Source: Candidatus Neomarinimicrobiota bacterium (GTDB lineage Bacteria > Fidelibacterota > UBA2242 > B5-G15). From it: a DNA stretch of 64,000 nucleotides. The position numbers and the translations under genes were made by a program. Position 1 is the stretch's first letter, and the number at the start of each line of letters is the position of its first letter. Where the stretch lies: the NCBI GenBank assembly GCA_017656425.1, contig JACDNV010000010.1, positions 22,521-86,520 of the forward strand. The letters are read 5' to 3'. Below are positions 16,657-25,402 of this stretch, one piece after another. Under the pieces are notes generated by a model that was given only the letters and a program-made list of their open reading frames with translations, searched no databases and was not told the origin of the DNA.

Positions 16657-19476
16657 ATGGATGTAAGAAAATTGTGTGCTGCCGCTTTGATAGTGATAAT
16701 AGTTTTTCTTAATGCCTGTAATGTTGGTAATAGAAATATCGAAATGATTAAAAATGGCGTAGTTGTTAAAATCGATAGTCTCAATATAAAAATACAGTTT
16801 TATTCAGATAATATAGTAAGGGTTGTGAAATGGTTTCCATCGGGAACTGATAAGAAATTGAGTCTATCAGTGGTTGTTACCAGAATCCCCCGCGTTAAAT
16901 ATCGAATGGAAAAAGATAGTGAAAAAATATCCATTGAAACATCAGCAATGACGTTGAAAATTAATAGAAAAAATGGTAGTATCGTTTACGGTAATAATGA
17001 TGGGAAGACCATTTTAGCTGAGTTCGGGCGTCCTGTATTTGAGCCATTCAAAGATCAATACGAGAATTCATTTCATATTTCACAGAAGTTTATTCTTAAC
17101 GATGCCGATGGTATATATGGTCTTGGCCAGCATCAGTATGGTTACATGAATTATAGAGGTAAAAAGGTGGTCTTGGTTCAGTCAAATACAGATGCTGTTA
17201 ATCCGTTTCTAATATCCACTGGAAATTTTGGGATGTTATGGGATAATTATAGTAAGACCATTTTTGAAGATAAGGAGCAATACATGCAAATGTGGTCTGA
17301 TGTTGGAGATAATATAGATTATTATTTCATTTGCGGCAAAAGTATGGACGATGTGATAAAAGGCTATAGATACCTGACTGGAGATGCTCCTCTTTATGGT
17401 AAGTGGGTTTATGGTTATTGGCAGAGTAAAGAACATTATGATACTCAAGAAGAAATACTCAGTGTAGCGAGGAAGTATCGTAAGTTAAAGATACCAATTG
17501 ATAACATAATACAGGATTGGAGATACTGGGGGGATAATGACAAATGGAGCGGTATGGTTTTTGATCCTGTTCGATATCCCGATCCCGATACTATGGTAAG
17601 GGAGCTTCATGATTTGAATTTTCATCTTATGATTTCCATTTGGCCCGGATTGGGACAAAACACTGAAATATATAAAGAAATGAAGAAGTATGGATATTTA
17701 TATGATATTGTTGGATGGGCAAACTTCAAGTATTATGACGCCTTCAACCCAGCTGCCAATGATATTTACTGGAAGTATTTGAAAAAAGGGTTATACGATA
17801 AGGGAATTGATGCATTCTGGATTGATTCCACAGAGCCAGATATTGTGAATGCTACAACAAAAGAATCACAGGAATATGAAATGAAGAAAGTTGGAAAATG
17901 TTATCTTGGTTCATGGGCGAGATACCTGAATGCTTATTCGCTTGTAATGATGGACGCATTATATAAAAAGCTTAGAAATGTAACAGACAGAAAGAGAGTT
18001 TATCTATTAACTCGATCTGCATTTGCAGGACAGCAGCGAACAGCTGCTACTACCTGGTCCGGTGATATAGGAGCGAGCTGGGATATTTACAGGAAGCAGA
18101 TCTCAGCTGGATTGAATTTTTGCATGTCAGGGATTCCTTATTGGACTTTTGATATAGGAGCTTTTGTCATTGGTGCTTATGGGGGTGTATTTATCAATGG
18201 AGGGAAAGATCCTTCATATCAGGAGTTATATACCAGGATGTTTCAATTTGGTGCATTTTGTCCAATATTTCGTGCTCACGGTTCTGAGACACCCAGAGAG
18301 ATATGGGAATTTGGAGAGTTTACAGATATACTAATAAAATTTGTCAATCTAAGATATCGCTTACTTCCATATATTTATTCCCTTGCATGGAAAGTTACAT
18401 CTGAAGGGTATACCTATATGAGGGGCTTGGCAATGGATTTTCCTGATGACCTTGATACCTATGATATTGATGATGAATATATGTTTGGCCCGTCGATGCT
18501 TATCTGCCCTGTTACAACTTATATGTATTATAAACCACCAGAACATAGTATCCTAATAACACCTGAACATTTTATGACTAAGGATGGTGAGCGAGGAGTG
18601 CTTGCTAAATATTTTATTGATTCCGATTTTAAAATCCAATCGCATACTCAGATAGAACCTTGCATTAACCATATGTGGTATACAGGAAGGCCAGAATATA
18701 TGACCGATTCCGCTTTTTCTGTAATATGGGAAGGATACCTAATTCCCAATGAGACAGGTAAACATCAATTTCACTTGATTAGCTATGACTATAAGAACAT
18801 TTATATCAATGGAAGAAAATTGGATTATGTTTATACAAGTGTAGAGCAGTATACAGAACCGATTTTTCTCAAATCAGGTAAAAAATATGATTTTCGATTA
18901 GAACTACAGAATAGATCTACGGGTGCAGCGAAAATGAAACTTTATTGGAAAACACCAAGTATATTCACTCGTGAGAAGCAAAATGTAGAGCGGTTTAAGA
19001 TTCGAAATGTGTACTTACCACGGAGTAATCTATGGTATGATTTCTGGACAGGCAATGTTTATCAGGGTGGTCAGATGATTGTTGCCGAAGCTCCTATTGA
19101 CAAAATACCGATATATATAAAAGCTGGCTCTATTTTGCCTATGGGACCATTTATTGAATTTGCTGACCAAAAACCTGCTGATCCAATTGAAATTAGAATT
19201 TATCCTGGTAAAGACAGTAGATTTACATTATATGAAGATGAAGGCGATGGGTACAATTATGAAATGGGTATATATTCGACGATAGATTTTATATGGGATG
19301 ATGAAAATAAAACATTAACAATCGATAAAAGGAAAGGTAGCTACCCTGGAATGCTTAAAGAGAGAACATTCAATGTAGTTATTGTGGTACCGGGTAAAGG
19401 TGTAGGTGTCGAAGAGACAAAAAACCCAACAAAAACTATAAAATATAAAGGGAAAAGATTGATTGTGAGATTTTAA
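16657..19476 (+). CDS. GH31 alpha-glycosidase lipoprotein (probable alpha-xylosidase) with PA14-like domain
   Basis: 939-residue secreted glycosidase. A signal peptide with lipobox VFLNAC (about residues 16-21) suggests membrane anchoring. The N-terminal beta-sandwich contains GLGQHQYGYMNYRG, followed by the catalytic barrel: nucleophile D390 in FWIDSTEPD and acid/base D470 in WSGDIGASW. Residues about 645-770 look like a PA14 domain (FSVIWEGYLIPNETGKHQF), followed by the C-terminal GH31 sandwich. GH31 enzymes with PA14 are often alpha-xylosidases acting on xyloglucan oligosaccharides; alpha-glucosidase is possible. It stands alone between phoU and the restriction module. Confidence 0.87.
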   Translation: MDVRKLCAAALIVIIVFLNACNVGNRNIEMIKNGVVVKIDSLNIKIQFYSDNIVRVVKWFPSGTDKKLSLSVVVTRIPRVKYRMEKDSEKISIETSAMTLKINRKNGSIVYGNNDGKTILAEFGRPVFEPFKDQYENSFHISQKFILNDADGIYGLGQHQYGYMNYRGKKVVLVQSNTDAVNPFLISTGNFGMLWDNYSKTIFEDKEQYMQMWSDVGDNIDYYFICGKSMDDVIKGYRYLTGDAPLYGKWVYGYWQSKEHYDTQEEILSVARKYRKLKIPIDNIIQDWRYWGDNDKWSGMVFDPVRYPDPDTMVRELHDLNFHLMISIWPGLGQNTEIYKEMKKYGYLYDIVGWANFKYYDAFNPAANDIYWKYLKKGLYDKGIDAFWIDSTEPDIVNATTKESQEYEMKKVGKCYLGSWARYLNAYSLVMMDALYKKLRNVTDRKRVYLLTRSAFAGQQRTAATTWSGDIGASWDIYRKQISAGLNFCMSGIPYWTFDIGAFVIGAYGGVFINGGKDPSYQELYTRMFQFGAFCPIFRAHGSETPREIWEFGEFTDILIKFVNLRYRLLPYIYSLAWKVTSEGYTYMRGLAMDFPDDLDTYDIDDEYMFGPSMLICPVTTYMYYKPPEHSILITPEHFMTKDGERGVLAKYFIDSDFKIQSHTQIEPCINHMWYTGRPEYMTDSAFSVIWEGYLIPNETGKHQFHLISYDYKNIYINGRKLDYVYTSVEQYTEPIFLKSGKKYDFRLELQNRSTGAAKMKLYWKTPSIFTREKQNVERFKIRNVYLPRSNLWYDFWTGNVYQGGQMIVAEAPIDKIPIYIKAGSILPMGPFIEFADQKPADPIEIRIYPGKDSRFTLYEDEGDGYNYEMGIYSTIDFIWDDENKTLTIDKRKGSYPGMLKERTFNVVIVVPGKGVGVEETKNPTKTIKYKGKRLIVRF

Positions 19477-19620
19477 TAGTTAATATGAATTTTATTTCAA
19501 TGTCGAATCTATTGAATGACGGGGATTATGAAATCTCAGAAAAAAATTGCTTTTTTATATTTGTGCATTTAAAATTAATTTATAGATAGTATAATTCTAA
19601 GATATGATAAAGAATAAGAC

Positions 19621-20889
19621 ATGGGATTAATTTTAGAGAAAAAATATATAGATGAAAGTTGGGATTTTGAAGATGCGAATACAAAAACTCTAACCCATTG
19701 TTTTCATAACTATCCTGCAATGATGATTCCTCAGGTTGCAGCAAGACTTATAGAAAAATATGGGAGAAATGCAGATCTATTATTTGATCCTTATTGTGGT
19801 ACAGGAACATCATTGGTAGAGGCAAATATGAGAAATATTAATGCTATTGGAACAGATTTAAATCCACTTGCTCGTTTAATTGCTAAAGCCAAAACCACTC
19901 CAATAAGTATTGAAATACTCGATCTATACCTGAAGGACTTTTATGATTTGATTTTCAATTTACGATTTGGAATAAAAAAATATACTCACTTTGACATACC
20001 TGTATTTGATAATATCGATTATTGGTTTACCGATGATGTTCAAAAGAAATTAGCAATTTTAAAACATTATATTGATAACATAGATAACGAACCTATAAAA
20101 AACTTTTTTTTGGTAGCTTTTAGTGAAACTGTTAGGGAAAGTTCTTTAACCAGAAATGGTGAATTCAAACTTTATAGAATTGCAGAAAAGGATATCAAAA
20201 CCTTTAATCCCGATGTATATGGAATTATGGAGAGTAAACTATCTAGAAATAGGAAAGGTTTAATTGAGTTTTTGAATAATAAGCAAAATAATTCTACTTC
20301 ACAAATTTGTTGTTTTAATACAGTTTACAATATTCCCGAAGAAATATTGCCAAACGATTCTGTAGATATAGTTGTAACATCGCCTCCTTATGGAGATTCT
20401 CGAACAACAGTTGCTTATGGTCAGTTTTCTAGGTTGGCCAATCAATGGTTAGGTTTTGAAACAGCTTCAAAATTAGATAACGAATTGATGGGAGGTAAAA
20501 AACCCAAAGAAATAGGAAAATTTGGAATTAAAATCATTGATGAAACAATAGAGCAAGTTGGTAACAAAGATGAAAAAAGAGTAAAAGATGTTTATTCTTT
20601 TTATAAGGATTATTTGGCTTCTATAAATAACATTTCCAAGGTAATAAAAAAGAATGGATTTGCATGTTTTGTGGTTGGAAACCGAAGAGTCAAATCTATA
20701 ACTTTGCCCACAGATGAAATAACATCTGAAATTTTTAAAATTAATGGATTTCACCATATTGAAACAATAATTAGAAGGATTCCTAATAAAAGAATGCCAT
20801 TAAAAAATAGCCCAACGAATATAAAAGGAGAAAAGGATTCTACAATGAATTATGAATATATTGTTGTTATGCAAAAGGTCGAAAATTAA
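19621..20889 (+). CDS. Type II DNA methyltransferase (amino-MTase)
   Basis: 422-residue S-adenosylmethionine-dependent methyltransferase. The AdoMet site is FDPYCGTGTSLVEA (F55-G62), with GTDLNPLARL following. The catalytic motif is TSPPYGDSRT (T253-Y257), typical of N4-cytosine or N6-adenine enzymes. Motif I precedes motif IV with about 190 residues between, which contain the likely target-recognition part. The neighbour is an MvaI/BcnI-like nuclease, whose known members cut CCWGG or CCSGG and pair with N4-cytosine methylases, so N4-C modification is the best guess. Confidence 0.85.
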   Translation: MGLILEKKYIDESWDFEDANTKTLTHCFHNYPAMMIPQVAARLIEKYGRNADLLFDPYCGTGTSLVEANMRNINAIGTDLNPLARLIAKAKTTPISIEILDLYLKDFYDLIFNLRFGIKKYTHFDIPVFDNIDYWFTDDVQKKLAILKHYIDNIDNEPIKNFFLVAFSETVRESSLTRNGEFKLYRIAEKDIKTFNPDVYGIMESKLSRNRKGLIEFLNNKQNNSTSQICCFNTVYNIPEEILPNDSVDIVVTSPPYGDSRTTVAYGQFSRLANQWLGFETASKLDNELMGGKKPKEIGKFGIKIIDETIEQVGNKDEKRVKDVYSFYKDYLASINNISKVIKKNGFACFVVGNRRVKSITLPTDEITSEIFKINGFHHIETIIRRIPNKRMPLKNSPTNIKGEKDSTMNYEYIVVMQKVEN

Positions 20890-20904
20890 AAAAGGTACTT
20901 GTAT

Positions 20905-21603
20905 ATGAATTTGAAAGAATTAACTAATAGATTGCAAAATATAAGTGATATGGGATATATAAGAGCTTTAAGAAGAGGGAGCACAGGAATCGGTTATACT
21001 TTTGAGTCACTGTTTGGATTAGAGGAGACAAATATTCCAATTCCTGATATAGGAGGAAGGGTTGAAATAAAAACGACTCGCAAAGATAGTTCGTCGCTTG
21101 TTACGCTTTTTACCTTTAATAGAGGTGTTTGGTTAAGGAAACAAAAAGAAATTATAGAACAATTTGGTTATGAGGATAAAAACGGAAGGAAAGCTTTAAA
21201 ATCAACAATATTTTTTAATAGACCAAATTCTTTGGGATTAATTATAGAAATTGACGAAAGTAAAAAAGTAATAAGACTATTGTCTTCCAATGATATTTTG
21301 TTGGCAGAATGGGATATCTATGTTGTAGTCGGAGTTTTTTCTTCAAAATTAAGTCGATTATTGTTTGTTCTAGCTGATAGGCGTGCTGTTCAAGGTCATG
21401 AGGAGTTTCACTTTAATGAAGCCTACCTTTTAACAGAACCAAATCCAAGAAACTTTATAGATGCCATTAAAAATTCACTTGTTGGGATTGATTTAAGAAT
21501 GCATTTGAAAGAAAATGAAACGGTTAGAAATAGAGGAACGGGTTTTAGAATAAGAGAAAAGGATATTTATGAGCTTTATGGGAATAGACGTAGATTGTTG
21601 TAA
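20905..21603 (+). CDS. MvaI/BcnI-family type II restriction endonuclease
   Basis: 232-residue nuclease. The N-terminal block GSTGIGYTFESLFGLEE followed by DIGGRVEIKTTR gives the PD-(D/E)xK active site (E34, D48, E54-x-K56) with the spacing of MvaI/BcnI, a MutH-like monomeric nicking fold. Translation probably starts at ATG 20905, with AAAGGT 9 bp upstream, rather than TTG 20899. It lies 15 bp after the methyltransferase, so the two form a complete R-M pair inserted between a glycosidase and the ribosomal protein operon. Confidence 0.85.
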   Translation: MNLKELTNRLQNISDMGYIRALRRGSTGIGYTFESLFGLEETNIPIPDIGGRVEIKTTRKDSSSLVTLFTFNRGVWLRKQKEIIEQFGYEDKNGRKALKSTIFFNRPNSLGLIIEIDESKKVIRLLSSNDILLAEWDIYVVVGVFSSKLSRLLFVLADRRAVQGHEEFHFNEAYLLTEPNPRNFIDAIKNSLVGIDLRMHLKENETVRNRGTGFRIREKDIYELYGNRRRLL

Positions 21604-21815
21604 CTTGATTTAATTTGATTTTTGATGTTCAATATTTAATCAAGGTTATTAATCTTCATCTTTAGTAATGTAAATTTAATTTTACCTGATAAGAGAATAT
21701 ATAAGAATAAATAAGATAGATTTAAAATTACCTCCTAATTTGCTAAAAAAATCTTGATTATGACCTCGAGTAATTGTAAGTTTTTTGGCTTTTTAATTAT
21801 TAAGGTGAATGATAT

Positions 21816-22265
21816 ATGAGTAAGAAAATGTTTAAAACATATTTTCCAAAAAGGGATGATATAAAGCGCGAATGGGTGTTAGTAGATGCCGAGGGTAAAA
21901 GCCTTGGTAGGTTGGCGAGTAAAATAGCAAGTATTTTAAGAGGTAAGAATAAGCCTTATTTTAGCCCACATCTTGATACAGGTGATTTTGTAGTAGTGAT
22001 TAATGCAGATAAAGTGAGATTGACAGGTAAAAAAGCTAGTCAGAAAACCTACTTTAAGCATTCAGGATATCTTGGTGGGTGGAGGCAGATCCCTTTTAAA
22101 GAGATGTTAGCCAAGCATCCAGAGAGAATAATAAAACATGCTGTTTGGGGGATGTTACCAAAAAATAGATTGGGAAGGAAAATTTTTAAGAAATTAAAGG
22201 TTTATTCTGGAACTGAGCATCCCCACCAGGCTCAAAAACCCCAAGAAATAGAAATAGAAGGGTAA
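21816..22265 (+). CDS. rplM: 50S ribosomal protein L13
   Basis: 149-residue L13, slightly longer at the C-terminus than average. The blocks [39 protein letters not shown] and [18 protein letters not shown] are diagnostic. It opens rplM-rpsI-rpsB-tsf-pyrH-frr, and rpsI starts 6 bp after its stop. The 212-bp upstream gap (21604-21815) presumably holds the operon promoter. I see no certain regulatory structure there. Confidence 0.97.
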   Translation: MSKKMFKTYFPKRDDIKREWVLVDAEGKSLGRLASKIASILRGKNKPYFSPHLDTGDFVVVINADKVRLTGKKASQKTYFKHSGYLGGWRQIPFKEMLAKHPERIIKHAVWGMLPKNRLGRKIFKKLKVYSGTEHPHQAQKPQEIEIEG

Positions 22266-22271
22266 TATCTA

Positions 22272-22664
22272 ATGTCTGTTGAGGAATATGTAGCTACAGG
22301 TAGAAGAAAAACATCTGTCGCAAGGCTTAGAATGAAGCCAGGAAGCGGTAAATTTATTGTAAATGGAAAGCCTGTGGAAGAATATTTTACCCGTGTAGAT
22401 CATAGAAGTAGGGTTATACAGCCATTCAAGGTTACAAATTTGTTTGGAAAGTTTGACGTCAGGGTAAAGGTTAGTGGTGGTGGTATAACAGGACAAACTG
22501 ATGCTGTAAGGCATGCTGTTGCAAGAGCACTTGAGAAATATGATCCGGAATTGAGGAAGATATTGAAACCTGCTGGTTTATTATCAAGGGATCCAAGAGT
22601 AAAAGAGAGAAAGAAGTACGGTTTAAGAGGTGCAAGGCGTGCATTTCAGTTTTCTAAACGATAA
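22272..22664 (+). CDS. rpsI: 30S ribosomal protein S9
   Basis: 130-residue S9 with ATGRRKTSVARLRMKPGSG near the start, SGGGITGQTDAVRHAVARAL in the middle and the basic C-terminal tail GLRGARRAFQFSKR that reaches the P-site tRNA. Typical length and canonical position after rplM. Confidence 0.97.
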   Translation: MSVEEYVATGRRKTSVARLRMKPGSGKFIVNGKPVEEYFTRVDHRSRVIQPFKVTNLFGKFDVRVKVSGGGITGQTDAVRHAVARALEKYDPELRKILKPAGLLSRDPRVKERKKYGLRGARRAFQFSKR

Positions 22665-22686
22665 TATTTTAAATTAGGGTTTGTGT

Positions 22687-23460
22687 ATGGCAGAGATAAC
22701 ATTTGAAACGTTATGGAAAGCTGGAGCGCATTTTGGGCATCTAAAGAGTAAATGGAATCCCAAAATGCGGGATTATATATTTGCAGAGAAAAATAAGATA
22801 CATATAATTGATCTAAAGAAAACCCAGAAGTGTCTTGAGGATGCGTTGAGATTTATTCGGGAAACGGTAAGAAATGGTGGGACTGTTCTATTTGTGGGTA
22901 CAAAAAAGCAAGCAAAGGAAGTTGTTCAAAAAGAAGCTGATAGATGTGGAATGTTTTATGTAGTCGAAAGGTGGCTTGGTGGTACTCTCACGAATTTCCA
23001 AACGATAAAAAAAAGTATAAAGAGGCTGCAGGAGCTTGAAGAGCTTAAAAAGACTGGTTACGGTGAATCTTATACTAAAAAAGAGAGATTGATGCTGGAA
23101 AGGGAGAGGGAAAAATTAGCTATCTTGCATCGTGGTATCCGTGATATGAAATTTTTACCAGACGTGCTGGTTGTTGTAGATGAAGCCCATGAGAGAACCG
23201 CGGTTTTAGAAGCAAATAGACTTGCTATTCCAGTAGTTGCGATTGTAGATACCAATGGGGATCCTACATTAGTGGATTATCCCATTCCAGCGAATGACGA
23301 TTCAATACAAACTATACAGTTAATGGTAGGCAAGATTGCCGATGCTATAATAGAAGCAAAAGGCTCAAGTTTTGTAGATGAAGGACAAACAAAAGAAAGT
23401 GTCCACGAAGAGAGTGTAGAAAAACAGGAGCAGGCACAGGGGATGGAAGATGAAAATTGA
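22687..23460 (+). CDS. rpsB: 30S ribosomal protein S2
   Basis: 257-residue S2. Motifs include [38 protein letters not shown] and [15 protein letters not shown] 22687 is chosen; the in-frame TTG at 22681 is unlikely. A glutamate/glutamine-rich tail (about the last 30 residues) extends past the core. It overlaps tsf by 11 bp. Confidence 0.97.
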   Translation: MAEITFETLWKAGAHFGHLKSKWNPKMRDYIFAEKNKIHIIDLKKTQKCLEDALRFIRETVRNGGTVLFVGTKKQAKEVVQKEADRCGMFYVVERWLGGTLTNFQTIKKSIKRLQELEELKKTGYGESYTKKERLMLEREREKLAILHRGIRDMKFLPDVLVVVDEAHERTAVLEANRLAIPVVAIVDTNGDPTLVDYPIPANDDSIQTIQLMVGKIADAIIEAKGSSFVDEGQTKESVHEESVEKQEQAQGMEDEN

Positions 23461-24049
23461 TGTTGAATTAGTGAAAAAGCTTCGTGATATGACAGGCAGT
23501 GGAGTAATGGACTGCAAAGGGGCTTTGAAAGAAGCTGATGGTGATATAGAAAAAGCTGTAGAAATTCTGCGCAAAAAAGGAATAGCAAAAGCGGAGAAGA
23601 AAGCAGGGAGAGAAGTGAAGGAAGGTCTTATCTGGTCATACATTCATCCCGGTAATAAGATAGGAGTTTTGGTGGAAGTTAACTGTGAGACAGATTTTGT
23701 TGCTAGGACAGATGATTTTAAGAATTTCACAAAAGATATAGCAATGCAAATTGCGGCGACAAATCCTCTTGCTATTACAAGGGAAGATATTGATCCAAAA
23801 ATCATTGAAAAAGAGAAGGAAATCTATGCTGAGCAAGCAAAAGCTCAGGGTAAGCCTGAAGCTGTTATAGAAAAAATAGTTGAGGGAAGACTGGAAAAAT
23901 ATTTTCAGGAAGCTTGTTTAATGGAGCAGCCTTTTGTAAAAGACCCTCAGAAGACAATAAAAGATTACCTGACGGAAATGGTAGCAAAGCTTGGCGAGAA
24001 TATAGTCATATCAAGGTTTGTAAGATTCCAGCTTGGCGTTTACGAATAA
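23450..24049 (+). CDS. tsf: Translation elongation factor Ts
   Basis: 199-residue nucleotide exchange factor for EF-Tu. The N-terminal UBA-like region is [19 protein letters not shown], and the exchange core has [15 protein letters not shown]. It is the short form of roughly 200 residues, with one core subdomain as in Thermus and other lineages rather than the longer E. coli type. Its start lies within rpsB. Confidence 0.96.
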   Translation: MKIDVELVKKLRDMTGSGVMDCKGALKEADGDIEKAVEILRKKGIAKAEKKAGREVKEGLIWSYIHPGNKIGVLVEVNCETDFVARTDDFKNFTKDIAMQIAATNPLAITREDIDPKIIEKEKEIYAEQAKAQGKPEAVIEKIVEGRLEKYFQEACLMEQPFVKDPQKTIKDYLTEMVAKLGENIVISRFVRFQLGVYE

Positions 24050-24066
24050 TATAAATTAAAAAAATA

Positions 24067-24786
24067 ATGACAAAACCAATTTTTAAGCGTGTAATATTGA
24101 AATTCTCTGGTGAAGCGCTTGGTGGTAAAAAACATAACGGTATTGATCCTGAGATTACAGAATATATTGTTGAAGAGATAAAGTCAATAAAGGAGTTGGG
24201 GACGAAGGTTGGTATAGTTGTTGGTGGTGGGAATTTCATACGTGGTGTAAATTCCGAAGGTACAGGGCTTTTAAGAATTACTGCAGACTATATGGGAATG
24301 ATGGCTACCATAATGAATGCCCTTGCACTCAGAGATTTTTTCAGGAAAAAGGGGATAGAAGCTGTAGTTACATCCGCTATAAATGTTGAAAATGTTACAG
24401 TTCCTCTTTTTATAGATAAGTTGAATGTGGAATTGGATAAAGGGAAAGTCTTAATTTTTGCTGGTGGTACAGGTAGGCCTTTTGTTAGTACTGATACAGC
24501 GGCAGCTATACGGGCATGTGAGTTTTCGGCTGATGCAATAATAAAAGGCACAAAAGTTGACGGTATTTATGATAAAGATCCCGAAGTTTATCCTGATGCG
24601 ACATTTATACAGGATATTACATTTAATGATGTTCTTAAAAAAGGTTTAAATGTTATGGATATGACAGCTTTTGCAATGTGTCAGACGTATAACATTCCTG
24701 TTATTATTTATAATATGAATAAAAGAGGTTATTTAAAAAGAATAATAACTGGTGAGAAGCTTGGTAGTATAATTCATGGGGTATAA
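24067..24786 (+). CDS. pyrH: Uridylate kinase
   Basis: 239-residue amino-acid-kinase-fold UMP kinase that makes UDP. Motifs include RVILKFSGEALGG, VVGGGNFIRGV, FAGGTGRPFVSTDTAAAIRA and TKVDGIYDKDP. It sits in the conserved tsf-pyrH-frr order and starts 17 bp after tsf. Confidence 0.96.
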   Translation: MTKPIFKRVILKFSGEALGGKKHNGIDPEITEYIVEEIKSIKELGTKVGIVVGGGNFIRGVNSEGTGLLRITADYMGMMATIMNALALRDFFRKKGIEAVVTSAINVENVTVPLFIDKLNVELDKGKVLIFAGGTGRPFVSTDTAAAIRACEFSADAIIKGTKVDGIYDKDPEVYPDATFIQDITFNDVLKKGLNVMDMTAFAMCQTYNIPVIIYNMNKRGYLKRIITGEKLGSIIHGV

Positions 24787-24788
24787 AT

Positions 24789-25346
24789 ATGCTGGATGAG
24801 ATATTAAAAGATGCCGAAGAAAGAATGAAAAAAAGTGTTGAGAATACCAGACATGAGCTTTTAACAATTAGGACAGGTAGAGCTACTCCTACTCTATTAG
24901 ATGGAATAAAAGTTGAGTATTATGGCTCTATGGTACCTTTAAGGCAAATAGCAAATGTTGTGACTCCTGAAGCGAGGTTAATAGTTGTAAATCCCTTTGA
25001 TAGGTCGGCACTGGCGTCTATTGAGAAAGCCATTATTCAGGCAAATCTTGGATTAAATCCAATGAATGATGGTAATGTTATTCGGATACCTATACCTCCT
25101 CTGACTGAGGAAAGAAGGAAAGAACTGGTAAAAATCGTTCATAAGCTTGCGGAGGATGGAAGAGTTGCAATTAGAAATATAAGAAGAGATGCAAATGATA
25201 TGATTAAGGAACTGAAAACAAACCATGAAATATCCGAGGATGAGGCAGAGCTCTATCTTGAAAAAGTACAGAAATTGACTGATAAATATATAGAAGAGAT
25301 AAATTCAATGTTAAAGAGCAAAGAAAAAGAACTTATGGAAAATTAA
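24789..25346 (+). CDS. frr: Ribosome recycling factor
   Basis: 185-residue two-domain factor that splits post-termination ribosomes with EF-G. Hallmarks are HELLTIRTGRATPTLLDGIKVEYYG, IPPLTEERRKELVK and NIRRDANDMIK. It begins 2 bp after pyrH and ends the ribosomal operon. The 56-bp gap to the convergent nrdJ shows no clear terminator hairpin. Confidence 0.97.
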   Translation: MLDEILKDAEERMKKSVENTRHELLTIRTGRATPTLLDGIKVEYYGSMVPLRQIANVVTPEARLIVVNPFDRSALASIEKAIIQANLGLNPMNDGNVIRIPIPPLTEERRKELVKIVHKLAEDGRVAIRNIRRDANDMIKELKTNHEISEDEAELYLEKVQKLTDKYIEEINSMLKSKEKELMEN

Positions 25347-25402
25347 AATTTTATTTATAGATATAAATTTTATAATAATTCCCTTTTCGTGTGTATTTTT
25401 TA

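Noticed and set aside
25347..25402. Terminator between frr and nrdJ
   Set aside because: Only AT-rich sequence, no stem of useful length.
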